From: Gp6-AA40 sp035263125
Lineage (GTDB): Bacteria > Acidobacteriota > Vicinamibacteria > Vicinamibacterales > UBA2999
DNA length: 64,000 nt
Assembly: GCA_035263125.1 (NCBI GenBank)
Contig: DATFRP010000258.1
Coordinates: 1 to 64,000, forward strand
Direction of reading: 5' to 3'
The notes under the pieces: generated by a model
What the model saw: only the letters and a program-made list of their open reading frames with translations
Told to the model about the DNA's origin: nothing
The model's database searches: none
Part shown: piece by piece, positions 51,586-59,899 of the stretch
Position numbering within the stretch: position 1 is the stretch's first letter
How the letters are laid out: the number at the start of each line of letters is the position of its first letter
Program-made: the position numbers and the translations under genes

Positions 51586-52359
51586 TCATGAAATCGAGCG
51601 GCCGCCGTCGACAACGATGACCTGTCCGGTGATGTAGTTCGACGCGTCGGCGGCGAGAAACACGACGACGCCCTTGAGCTCGCCGGCATCGCCCACGCGT
51701 GGAATCGGGCTCGATGCCTTGATGGCCGGCTCCGCCAGCGGGATGGCCGGATCCGCCAGCCGGGAATGGAAGAAGCCAGGGGCGATCGCGTTGACGCGAA
51801 TCCCTTGACGCCCCCACGAGGCGGCCAGCTCGCGCGTCAGCCCCATCAGGCCTGCCTTGCTCGCGGCGTAGGCGGCATAGTGGGGGCCGTTGACCGACGC
51901 CTGAAGACCGGCCACCGAGGCGATGTTGATGATGCGTCCGTACTGCTGCTTGAGCATCTCGCGGCCGGCCGCCTGCGAGAAGAGAAACGCTCCGGTCAGG
52001 TTGACGTCGATCACCATCTGCCACTTCTCGATCGGCATCGCCTCCGGCCGGGCCCCCCAACTGACTCCGGCATTGTTGATGAGGATGTCGACGCGACCGT
52101 GCTTGCGTACCGTCTCGCTGACCACGGCCTGCACTTGATCAGCCCTGGCGACGTCGCACTGCATGCCATCGACCGTGAAGCCCCGCTCCGTCATGGCGGC
52201 AATCGCCGGCGTGAGCCATTCGTCGCGACGGGCGCAGAGCATGACGGCGGCACCGGCTTCGGCCAGCCCTTCCGCCATCTCCAGCCCCAACCCTCGCGAG
52301 CCGCCGGTCATGATGGCGACACGGCCGGTGAGATCGAACAATTGGTGGAGTGTCCGCAT
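51586..52359 (-). CDS. Short-chain dehydrogenase/reductase
   Basis: 257 residues. Nucleotide motif TGGSRGLGLEMAEGLAEAGA, NNAGVSWG, catalytic YAAYAASKAG (Tyr-x-x-x-Lys) and a C-terminal YITGQVIVVDGG. Classical SDR of the FabG/glucose dehydrogenase-like group, likely acting on a 3-hydroxyacyl or similar alcohol in this setting. Divergent from an acyl-CoA dehydrogenase gene with a TetR-type box between. Confidence 0.92.
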   Translation of the reverse strand: MRTLHQLFDLTGRVAIMTGGSRGLGLEMAEGLAEAGAAVMLCARRDEWLTPAIAAMTERGFTVDGMQCDVARADQVQAVVSETVRKHGRVDILINNAGVSWGARPEAMPIEKWQMVIDVNLTGAFLFSQAAGREMLKQQYGRIINIASVAGLQASVNGPHYAAYAASKAGLMGLTRELAASWGRQGIRVNAIAPGFFHSRLADPAIPLAEPAIKASSPIPRVGDAGELKGVVVFLAADASNYITGQVIVVDGGRSIS

Positions 52360-52374
52360 GCGCTGAGGCTATAT

Positions 52375-52388
52375 ACTGACCGGTCGGT
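52375..52388. promoter_or_regulatory. TetR-type operator candidate
   Basis: ACTGACCGGTCGGT, one mismatch from a perfect palindrome, between the divergent SDR/ligase and acyl-CoA dehydrogenase genes. A TATA-containing sequence (GGCTATATACTG) overlaps it and could be a -10 region. The same box type lies at 33127 and 33223. Confidence 0.65.
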
Positions 52389-52436
52389 AGGTCTGTCAAC
52401 CACCGAAGGCAAAACGCGTTCTTTGAGGGTGCGCAG

Positions 52437-54194
52437 GTGGCTTACGTCGACGATATTACCCGTGAAGGTGGCTTCCTCACGCAAACGGTACGCGCGGACG
52501 ATCTGTTCACGCGCGACGACTTGAGCGAGGAACAGCAGCTGTTTGGCCGCACCGCCGCCGAATTCATGCGCAACGAGGTCCTGCCCCACGAAGAGGATCT
52601 GTATGCGCATGACTGGGCTCTGACGCGCCGGCTCATGCAGAAGGCGGCAGCGCTCGATCTCACGCGACTCGAGATTCCCGCCGCGCACGGGGGCCTCGGC
52701 CTCGACAAGGTGAGCGCGGCCTACGTCGGCGAGCAGATCTCGATGAATCCTTCGTTCGCCGGATCGTTGGGCGCCCACACGTCGATCGGGACGCTGCCGC
52801 TCGTGTACTACGGCACTGAGGAACAGAAGGCCCGCTATCTCCCACGCCTGGGAAGCGCCGAGCTGATCGGCGCCTACGCCTTGACCGAGCCGCACTCGGG
52901 TTCCGATGCGCGAGCGGCGCGCACCACCGCCAGGCTCACGTCCGACGGTCGACACTACGTGCTCAACGGGCAGAAGGCGTGGATCACCAACGGCGGGTTT
53001 GCCGATCTCTTCACCATCTTCGCCAAAGTCGACGGCGAGAAATTCACTGCCTTCCTGGTCGAACGGACGATGGGCGTGGTGAGCGGGCGCGACGAGCACA
53101 AGCTCGGACTCGATGGCTCGTCGACCACCGCGTTGATGCTCGATCACGTGCACGTGCCGGTGGAGAACGTTCTCGGCACGATTGGCGAGGGACACAAAGT
53201 CGCCTTCAACATCCTCAATCTCGGGCGCGTGAAGCTCGGCACGCGCAACATCACCGGCGCCCGGCGCGCGCTCGACTGGTCGGTCGACTACGCAAAGAGC
53301 CGCCAGCAGTTCGGGCGCCCCATCTGCGACTTCGGACTCGTCAAGCAGAAGCTCGGTGAGATGGCGGTGCGCTGCTGGGTGGGCGACGCGATGGTCTATC
53401 GCGCCATCGGCGACGTCGATCGCGCGCTCGAGCTCGTCGACCGGGACGACAGCGCACAGGTGCTGAAGACGATCGAAGCCTTTGCCGTCGAATGCTCGAT
53501 CAACAAGGTCTGGACGAGCGAGACGCTGGCGTTTGCGGTCGACGAAGCGGTGCAGGTCTTCGGCGGCAACGGCTACTCGCGCGAGTTCCCGGTCGAACGC
53601 GCCTACCGCGATGCCCGCATCACCCGCATCTACGAGGGCACGAACGAGATCAATCGCCTGATCATTCCGACGCGTCTGCTGAAGCAGGCACCGGGACTCT
53701 TCACGCGCGACGGCGCCAGACGCGCGCTCGCCTCCCTCCTCCAGACGGATGCGATGCAGGGCTCGCTCGGCAGTGAACGGGCACTGCTGGTTCACGCCAA
53801 GCGTCTGGCGGTCGCGACGCTCGGGCACGCGTCGGACGTCCATCGCGACGCGCTGAAAGACGAGCAGGAAATCCTCGGACACATCGCCGACATGATCATC
53901 GAGATCTACGCGTCGGAAAGCGCAATCGGCCGCGCGGAGAAGCTCATGATCAGCGCGTCGCCCGAACGAAGCCGGATGCCGATCGAGATCGCGCGGCTCT
54001 ACGCAAACGACGCAGCCGACCGAGTCGCGCTCTCGGCCAAGCGGGTCGTGGCTGCCCTCGCGGCCCGAGGCGGGCAGCTGGCAGAACTCGGCGAAGCGGT
54101 CGGCCGGTTCGCCGCGCGCACGAGTCTGGATACAATCGCGGCGCGACGGCTGGTTGCAGACACCGTCATCGCCGCCGGACGATACCCGTTCTGA
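52437..54194 (+). CDS. Acyl-CoA dehydrogenase, long (VLCAD-like)
   Basis: 585 residues starting at GTG with GAGGG upstream. Core motifs: AYALTEPHSGSDARAARTTA, YVLNGQKAWITNGGFADLF and VFGGNGYSREFPVERAYRDARITRIYEGTNEI (catalytic Glu region). A C-terminal helical extension of about 170 residues corresponds to the VLCAD/ACAD9-type domain. Oxidises longer acyl-CoAs. Followed by a transporter gene. Confidence 0.93.
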   Translation: MAYVDDITREGGFLTQTVRADDLFTRDDLSEEQQLFGRTAAEFMRNEVLPHEEDLYAHDWALTRRLMQKAAALDLTRLEIPAAHGGLGLDKVSAAYVGEQISMNPSFAGSLGAHTSIGTLPLVYYGTEEQKARYLPRLGSAELIGAYALTEPHSGSDARAARTTARLTSDGRHYVLNGQKAWITNGGFADLFTIFAKVDGEKFTAFLVERTMGVVSGRDEHKLGLDGSSTTALMLDHVHVPVENVLGTIGEGHKVAFNILNLGRVKLGTRNITGARRALDWSVDYAKSRQQFGRPICDFGLVKQKLGEMAVRCWVGDAMVYRAIGDVDRALELVDRDDSAQVLKTIEAFAVECSINKVWTSETLAFAVDEAVQVFGGNGYSREFPVERAYRDARITRIYEGTNEINRLIIPTRLLKQAPGLFTRDGARRALASLLQTDAMQGSLGSERALLVHAKRLAVATLGHASDVHRDALKDEQEILGHIADMIIEIYASESAIGRAEKLMISASPERSRMPIEIARLYANDAADRVALSAKRVVAALAARGGQLAELGEAVGRFAARTSLDTIAARRLVADTVIAAGRYPF

Positions 54195-54219
54195 TACGTG
54201 CGATCACGGGAGTGGGCAG

Positions 54220-55650
54220 ATGCCGCAGACAGCACTTTCTCCCGACCGTGCCCGGACGCAAACAGCGGTCGTCGCTGCCGGCGCGCGCTACGCCCTCATC
54301 GTGCTGTTCGCCATCAACCTGATGAACTTCTTCGATCGCCAGATCATTGGCGGCGTCGGCGAAGGCATCAGACGCGAATGGGCGCTCAGCGATACCGCGT
54401 TGGGTCTGCTCGGCACGGTGTTCACGCTGCTCTACGCGGTCGTAGGAATTCCGCTTGGCCGGCTGTCTGACAAGGCAGATCGACGCTGGCTGCTTGCGGC
54501 CGGCGTCTTCGTCTGGAGCCTGCTGACCGCGGCATCGGGCCTCGCACGGAACTTCGGACAGCTGGCGATGGCGCGCCTTGGCGTCGGCATCGGCGAGGCG
54601 ACGTGCTCGCCGGCATCGACGTCGCTGCTCGGCGACTTCTTTCCCTCGTCCTCACGGGCGCGCGCCGTGGCGTTCTGGATGCTGGGGCTTCCCCTCGGGC
54701 TGGGGCTGGCCAACGGCGCTGGCGGATGGCTGGTGCAGAACTGGGGATGGCGAAACGCGTTCTACGTTGCTGCCGTACCGGGACTGCTGTGCGCCGTCGC
54801 CGCGCTGTTCATGCGAGAGCCGACGCGCGGCATGGCCGAAGCGCATGCAGTCGGCACGAGACGCCGTGCAGGATCGCCCTATCGACTCGTGCTCTCGACG
54901 CCGACGATGTGGTGGGTCATCGCGTCCGGCGCGCTGCACAACTTCAACATGTACGCGCTCGGCGCGTTCCTGGCCCCGTTTCTCATTCGCGTCCACGCGA
55001 TGAGTTTCACGAGCGCGGGCTGGCTCGCAGCAGTGGTGTACGGCTTCTCCGGCGTCATCGGCCTGGTGGGAGGCGGAGCGCTCGCCGATTACCTGTATCA
55101 GCGTCGCGTCGATGGTCGACTGCTGGTCGGCACGGCGTCGATCGTCATCGCCTTCCCGCTCATGTATCTCGCGCTGCTGCGGCCGGGCGGCGACATCGTC
55201 ACGTTCGCGCTGCTGATGGGGACCGGCTGCGGAGTGATGTACGCGTACTACTCCACCGTCTACTCCACCATCCACGACGTCGTCGAACCGTCGCTGCGCG
55301 GTACGGCGATGGCGCTCTACTTCTTCGCGATGTACGTGCTGGGCGCGTCGCTCGGTCCGATCGGCACCGGTCTCGCGAGCGACTACTTCACGTTCCAGGC
55401 GGCGAGCGCCGCCGGGGCTGCCGATCCGCTGCCGTTCAGCGCGCTCGTGCTCGGCGAGATGCGCAGCCTCATCGGCCAGCCGAAAGGATTCGATATCCGG
55501 AGTCTCGAAGCCTTCCGGCGCGATGGCCTGCACACCGCGATGTACATCGTCCCGTCGCTCGCCACGATTCTTGCGGTCGTCCTCGCCGCGGCGTCGCACA
55601 CCGTGAAGAAAGACGTCGCGAAGCTCCAAGCCTGGATGCGCAGTACGTAG
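54220..55650 (+). CDS. MFS transporter, spinster-like
   Basis: 476 residues, twelve membrane segments. MFS signature in GIPLGRLSDKADRRWLL (loop 2-3) and NLMNFFDRQIIGGVGEGIRR typical of the Spns/spinster-like group found near lipid catabolism genes. ATG 54220 is favoured; it begins 25 bp after the preceding stop. The stop TAG (55648-55650) is part of an ACGTAG hairpin element. Confidence 0.9.
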   Translation: MPQTALSPDRARTQTAVVAAGARYALIVLFAINLMNFFDRQIIGGVGEGIRREWALSDTALGLLGTVFTLLYAVVGIPLGRLSDKADRRWLLAAGVFVWSLLTAASGLARNFGQLAMARLGVGIGEATCSPASTSLLGDFFPSSSRARAVAFWMLGLPLGLGLANGAGGWLVQNWGWRNAFYVAAVPGLLCAVAALFMREPTRGMAEAHAVGTRRRAGSPYRLVLSTPTMWWVIASGALHNFNMYALGAFLAPFLIRVHAMSFTSAGWLAAVVYGFSGVIGLVGGGALADYLYQRRVDGRLLVGTASIVIAFPLMYLALLRPGGDIVTFALLMGTGCGVMYAYYSTVYSTIHDVVEPSLRGTAMALYFFAMYVLGASLGPIGTGLASDYFTFQAASAAGAADPLPFSALVLGEMRSLIGQPKGFDIRSLEAFRRDGLHTAMYIVPSLATILAVVLAAASHTVKKDVAKLQAWMRST

Positions 55651-55684
55651 GGTCCGCGTACGTAGTGTCCGCCTTTGGGCGGAC
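55648..55684. repeat. ACGTAG-flanked hairpin overlapping a stop codon
   Basis: TAGGGTCCGCG followed by CGTAGTGTCCGCC-TTTG-GGCGGAC (hairpin 55667-55684). The first TAG is the stop codon of the MFS gene. Same family as 33086 and 23246. Confidence 0.75.
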
Positions 55685-55693
55685 CTCCTCGCT

Positions 55694-55987
55694 GCCGATA
55701 ACCTGATCGTCCCCCTGCCAAGTGGCTACGGCAGGAGTTCGAGATGCGGTACCCGGGAGTTCCGGTGCGTTACGTGCTACTGACGCATCACCACTTCGAT
55801 CGAGGAAGTCGCTCGCTGGGTTCGCGCAGTGTCAACCCTCGATTTCGACCTGCTCGTCTCAGGCGATGGCATGACACTGACTCGAACTGACATCGCCTCG
55901 ATCGGTCCCTATCTCGAAGACCTCCTCGGGACGGTCGTGACCGGACGCCAGCAGGGTATCGGGGTCGATGAGGTGCAGCTGGTCTGA
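55694..55987 (+). pseudogene. Decayed MBL-fold metallo-hydrolase
   Basis: Three pieces of one protein type in different frames: ADNLIV (55694-55711), then KWLRQEFEMRYPG and VRYVLLTHHHFD (from 55720), then, after a frame change around 55800, EEVARWVRAVSTLDFDLLVSGDG to a TGA at 55987. THHHFD is the zinc motif of metallo-beta-lactamase-fold enzymes and the last piece matches their C-terminal helix-strand. Large internal deletions and frameshifts make it non-functional. It lies next to a repeat element. Confidence 0.75.
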
Positions 55988-56014
55988 GCGCAGTCGAAGG
56001 CAGCCGGACCGTCC

Positions 56015-56273
56015 TTACCGCTTGGCCGTCGCCGCGACTTCGGCCATCCCCTCGTGAAGCGTCGCCAGCTCTGTCAGCGCTTCTGCAGATTCACGCGAAA
56101 TGCTCCGCATCGTGCGCGGCTGCCAGCGCCAATTCCAACGAATGTCCCGACGACTTGTCCTTCTTCGCAGCTGCGACGCGCTCCATGCGGTTCTGCCCCA
56201 ACAACCAGTCAGCTGAAAACATCGCGCCAAACGTCAGGCCTTCAGTCGCGTGCAGTCCCACGTCCGCTCCCAT
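56015..56273 (-). pseudogene. Small gene broken by a frameshift (possible)
   Basis: On the minus strand one frame reads MGADVGLHATEGLTFGAMFS ... LELALAAAHDAEHFA then TGA (56091); a shifted frame continues with ESAEALTELATLHEGMAEVA to TAA at 56015. Together they make a smooth helical protein of about 85 residues, with the break at TTCGCGTGAATC. The simplest explanation is loss of two bases (or one gained). No family recognised; a stand-alone 60-residue protein is the alternative. Confidence 0.4.
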
Positions 56274-56335
56274 GGCGCCCAATGTTCTGACAACGATCGT
56301 TCGGAGTCAACGAAGTGGCGGGTATAGCATGGGGC

Positions 56336-57157
56336 ATGCTCTCATGTCGGAGGGGCGTTCTCGCTCTTGCACTCGTTCTCGCGCTCGCATCACGTACGGC
56401 CGCGCAGGAACTCTCATCAGTCGCGCCTGAACCCGCACAAGACCAACAGGAGAAACCCGCGCCGCCACCGGAGGGCACCGGCTGGACGACGCTGGTCAAG
56501 GACACGGGACGTGATTTCGCCTTGTTCCCGCAGCGGCGCTCGACGTGGGTCTTTCTCGCGGGCGGTGGTGCACTCGCGCTCGCCGTGCATCCTGCAGACG
56601 ACTATGTCGAGAGCCATATCGTCGGCAACGATGCGGCCAACAAGTTCTTCGCGGTCGGGAAAGTGATCGGGAGTGCGTACTTTCAGGCGGGCTCCGCAGT
56701 GGGGCTCTGGATCGTCGGACGCTATGTGCTGCCGCCGCAGCCCAATGGATCGCGTACGAATAAGGTGTCGCATCTCGGATTCGACTTGATGCGGACGCAG
56801 ATCGTGACGCAGGCGATCGTGAACGGGATCAAGGTCTCGGTGCGGCGAGACCGTCCAACCGGTGAATGCTGCGCATTCCCTTCGGGCCATGCCGCGAGCG
56901 CCTTCGCCGCGGCATCGGTACTCGAACGTCATCTCGGATACCGCGCCTCGTGGCCGGCATTGGTAGCCGCGTCCTACATCGCGACGTCGAGGCTGGTCGA
57001 CAACCGACACTTCCTCAGCGACGTCGTCTTCGGCGCGGCGGTTGGCGAAGCTGCGGGATGGACGGTGGTTGGACGCCACGGCCGATCGCAATACGCGTTG
57101 CAGCCGATCCCGATCCGCGGCGGGATGATGGTCGCTCTCGTGCGAACGGCGGACTAG
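56336..57157 (+). CDS. PAP2-family phosphatase (secreted or membrane-associated)
   Basis: 273 residues from ATG 56336 (GTG 56315 would add seven residues before the signal peptide). Acid phosphatase/PAP2 motifs are all present: KVSVRRDRP, PSGHAASAF and SRLVDNRHFLSDVVFG. Several hydrophobic helices precede them. The catalytic site should face the periplasm, acting on lipid phosphates or undecaprenyl-pyrophosphate-like substrates. Usual length for bacterial members with a signal peptide. Confidence 0.9.
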   Translation: MLSCRRGVLALALVLALASRTAAQELSSVAPEPAQDQQEKPAPPPEGTGWTTLVKDTGRDFALFPQRRSTWVFLAGGGALALAVHPADDYVESHIVGNDAANKFFAVGKVIGSAYFQAGSAVGLWIVGRYVLPPQPNGSRTNKVSHLGFDLMRTQIVTQAIVNGIKVSVRRDRPTGECCAFPSGHAASAFAAASVLERHLGYRASWPALVAASYIATSRLVDNRHFLSDVVFGAAVGEAAGWTVVGRHGRSQYALQPIPIRGGMMVALVRTAD

Positions 57158-57185
57158 GCGCCCATTTCATATCGCTGTAGCGCGC

Positions 57186-57245
57186 GTCCCTGGTCCTTCG
57201 TGCTTGGTTCTTGGTCCGGTCCTCTGGTCCAAGTCTTGGTCCACG
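57186..57245. repeat. GGACCAAGGACC-type short repeat, copy 2
   Basis: Units TGGTCCTT, TTGGTCC and TGGTCCAAG, complementary to copy 1 at 24450. Lies between the convergent PAP2 and methyltransferase-like genes. Confidence 0.65.
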
Positions 57246-57246
57246 G

Positions 57247-57879
57247 CTATCCGATGAATCGCCGGGCAGCGAGCAGGAGCGCGATCACAGCGAGTGCGGC
57301 GATTGTGCCGCGTTCGCTGAACAGGACTTGCGGCCATGTATGCAGCACGCGGGGCGTCGTCTCGACCGGGGCAATCCGCGGCCACCAGCGGGGAACGTCG
57401 GCGGCGTAGCGATCGTACTTTCCCGGGTGGCGCCGCGCGAGCACGTGCTCTTCCCATCGGACCATCGTGCCGTAATGCATCGCGAACATCGCCCACGTCA
57501 ACGGAATCATCCAGTCGAGGCACGAGCTCACGGCAACACCGGTCCAGAGAAACCAGTTCGCGGTGTAGATCGGATTCCTGGTGTGCGCGTACGGTCCAGT
57601 CGACACGAGCGGGCCGAGCCGCGTCGTGCGCGTGCGCGACACGCCCCCGATGTGGCGCACCGCCCACAAGCGAAGCACCTGTCCCGTCAGAACGCAGGCA
57701 ATGCCCAGAGCGATTCTCGTGATGTTGGAGGTATCCGGCTTGACGGCCAGCATGGCGAGGCCCAGTGGAACCGGCAGCCACGATCGATTCCGGAAACTCC
57801 AATACCCCAGGGACGCGAGCAGTGGCGTCGTCCGGGCACGCGGGATGTCGTCTTGGGCGTCTGAAATCGCGTCGTTCAC
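57247..57879 (-). CDS. Isoprenylcysteine carboxyl methyltransferase-like membrane protein
   Basis: 210 residues with four to five membrane helices. The ICMT/PEMT core is seen as LVSTGPYAHTRNPIYTANWFLWTG and RWEEHVLARRHPGKYDRYAADV, which bind SAM and the lipid substrate in the family. Bacterial members have unknown acceptors. The start at 57879 follows no strong ribosome site. Confidence 0.85.
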   Translation of the reverse strand: MNDAISDAQDDIPRARTTPLLASLGYWSFRNRSWLPVPLGLAMLAVKPDTSNITRIALGIACVLTGQVLRLWAVRHIGGVSRTRTTRLGPLVSTGPYAHTRNPIYTANWFLWTGVAVSSCLDWMIPLTWAMFAMHYGTMVRWEEHVLARRHPGKYDRYAADVPRWWPRIAPVETTPRVLHTWPQVLFSERGTIAALAVIALLLAARRFIG

Positions 57880-57918
57880 CGCGGAATGAAGTGTAGCGCA
57901 ATCAACAACGGCAACGCC

Positions 57919-58773
57919 TCACCTCATGCGCTGCGATGACTTCTCGTTCTCCAGACAGATCTCGTCCACCAGTTCCGTGTCGACGACGATGCGCTGGTTC
58001 ATCGTGACCGTCCACGGCTTCGTGTACGCCTTCGGATCGTCGATGGTCGCTTCGATCTGCAGGTGGCCGTAGTCGGGCCGGCGGATGCGCTCCTGGACCT
58101 TGGCCTGCTCGGTGATGAACGAGCCGGCCATGTCCAACCAGAGATCATCGCGGAACCCAATCGAGTCGATGACCAGGGTATCGCCCTCCCACTTCGCCGT
58201 CGAATAGCCATTCCACGCGGGCACCGGATCGACCGGCAGCGGGCGTCCGTCGGTGAAGACCTGACGATAGCCGGCATTGACCTCGTCCAGCATCACCAGA
58301 AGACCGGGAACGTGGATGAACTTCTGGATGTGCGGCAGGCCGTAGGCGCGCAGGAACGTATCAGGAAGGCAGCGCGCGTGCGGATCGTCCTTCGAATTCT
58401 CCGCGGTCCGCTTCTTCACCAGCGCTGCGGCCCAGGGCTGAAAGGGCAATCCGCCGGGCATCTTTGCCCCCATGTTGAACCCCAGGACCGAGATGGGCAA
58501 CTCGATTCCACAGTCGATGAAGGCAGCGCTGCCGTTCGGCGGCGGACAAGGCGGCGCGTCGCCGGTCAACCACATTCCGGAGAAGTCCGGCTTGCCGTCC
58601 TTGGTTCGGGGAGTCGGTGCCGACAGATTGGGCTTCCCGTCCGGCGTCCGCGGCACGCCCGCGGTGGGGTACTTCAGCCACTGGGCGTGCATGGGCGCCG
58701 ACGTACTGAACAGGGCGCTGACGAAAAGGGCAAGGAATACCGCCGAAAGGGAACGGAGGACCATAAATTCCAT
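57919..58773 (-). CDS. Secreted RAPDGHPDL-type protein 3
   Basis: 284 residues with a signal peptide (about 1-28). Two copies of the R-T-[PK]-D-G-K-P-[ND] motif (PRTPDGKPNLSAP; PRTKDGKPDFSGMW) precede a GMW start, then KWEGDTLVIDSIGF and IEATIDDPKAYTKPWTV, matching the proteins at 24916 and 26120. C-terminal ELVDEICLENEKS corresponds to the Cys/Glu end of the family. Function unknown. Confidence 0.75.
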   Translation of the reverse strand: MEFMVLRSLSAVFLALFVSALFSTSAPMHAQWLKYPTAGVPRTPDGKPNLSAPTPRTKDGKPDFSGMWLTGDAPPCPPPNGSAAFIDCGIELPISVLGFNMGAKMPGGLPFQPWAAALVKKRTAENSKDDPHARCLPDTFLRAYGLPHIQKFIHVPGLLVMLDEVNAGYRQVFTDGRPLPVDPVPAWNGYSTAKWEGDTLVIDSIGFRDDLWLDMAGSFITEQAKVQERIRRPDYGHLQIEATIDDPKAYTKPWTVTMNQRIVVDTELVDEICLENEKSSQRMR

Positions 58774-58823
58774 TTTAAGCGGTGCGATCCTGCTGGCGTC
58801 AGTCGGTGCGATACGCTTTTGGC

Positions 58824-59834
58824 ATGTCCAACCCGCTTCTCCGGATTCTCAGCAGTGCGGTCGATTCCCGCCGCATCGTCGAAGCCGTCGTCCCTCAACG
58901 ACGGTTCGAGGACGTGATTCTTCCTCTTGCCACGCGCCGGTCACTCGATCAGGCGCTCGCGCACGTGACCCGGCACGATCTCATCTTCAACCGATGGGGG
59001 CTTCGGGAACGACATCCGACCAGCCTTGCGCTCGCGTTCAACTTCGCCGGCCCGCCCGGCACCGGCAAGACCATCTGCGCCGAAGCCATTGCCCACGCCC
59101 TCGGCAGGCGTCTGCTCATCGTCCGCTACGCCGAAGTGGAATCGATGTGGATGGGCGAAACCGCCAAGAACATCTCCGCGGTGTTCCGGCTCGCGCGCAA
59201 GGAAGACGCGGTGCTGCTCTTCGACGAAGCGGACGCCATCGCCTCGCGACGGTCGACGTCAGTGGACCACGGTTTCATCCGCGAAGCCAACGCCGTGATC
59301 AACGTGCTGCTGCAGGAGCTCGAGCGCTTCGCCGGCGTCGTCATCTTCGCAACCAACCTGGCAGCGAACTTCGATCCGGCGTTCGAGCGCCGGATCCGCA
59401 CGCACATCCTGTTCGAGATGCCCGGCGTCGAGGAACGCGAGCAGATCTGGCGCGTGCAGGTCCACCCGATCCTCACCCCACTCGGCGACGACGTCGATTT
59501 CCGTGCGCTCGCCGAAGCATTCGAGGCGAGCGGCGGCGACATCAGGAACGCCGTGCTCAAGGCGGCGATGGCCGCGGCCGAGGAGCCGGGGCGCGACGCA
59601 TCGAAGGCGATTCATCAGCGTCATTTCGAAGAAGGGATGCGCGAGGTACTGGCGGGCAAACGGGTGATGCGTCAATCGCTGTTCGACACGCCTGCGCGAG
59701 CGCAGACGTTCGACCGTGCGTTCCGACTTGCCGCCCTGCAGGAGTCGGCCCTCACGCTGCCGGTCGTGATCGGGACGAGCACGATCGCGCTGATCACGGC
59801 AATCGTTGCCCTCGCGCTAGCGCTCGGACGATAA
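58824..59834 (+). CDS. AAA+ ATPase with C-terminal membrane anchor
   Basis: 336 residues. Walker A GPPGTGKT (76-83), Walker B LLFDEADAIA (Asp134, Glu135), sensor-1 ATNL and Arg-finger ERRIRTH are intact. The last 25 residues (VVIGTSTIALITAIVALALALG) form a single hydrophobic helix, so the ATPase is predicted to be tail-anchored with its AAA domain in the cytoplasm. The AAA module resembles FtsH/CDC48-like enzymes without a protease. A membrane-protein remodelling role is inference. Confidence 0.85.
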   Translation: MSNPLLRILSSAVDSRRIVEAVVPQRRFEDVILPLATRRSLDQALAHVTRHDLIFNRWGLRERHPTSLALAFNFAGPPGTGKTICAEAIAHALGRRLLIVRYAEVESMWMGETAKNISAVFRLARKEDAVLLFDEADAIASRRSTSVDHGFIREANAVINVLLQELERFAGVVIFATNLAANFDPAFERRIRTHILFEMPGVEEREQIWRVQVHPILTPLGDDVDFRALAEAFEASGGDIRNAVLKAAMAAAEEPGRDASKAIHQRHFEEGMREVLAGKRVMRQSLFDTPARAQTFDRAFRLAALQESALTLPVVIGTSTIALITAIVALALALGR

Positions 59835-59899
59835 GCGGGCCGGTGCGATCCTGATTCCGGTCGGTGCGCGTGCAAGCGAAGTGAGGGTATGCTTTCGTC

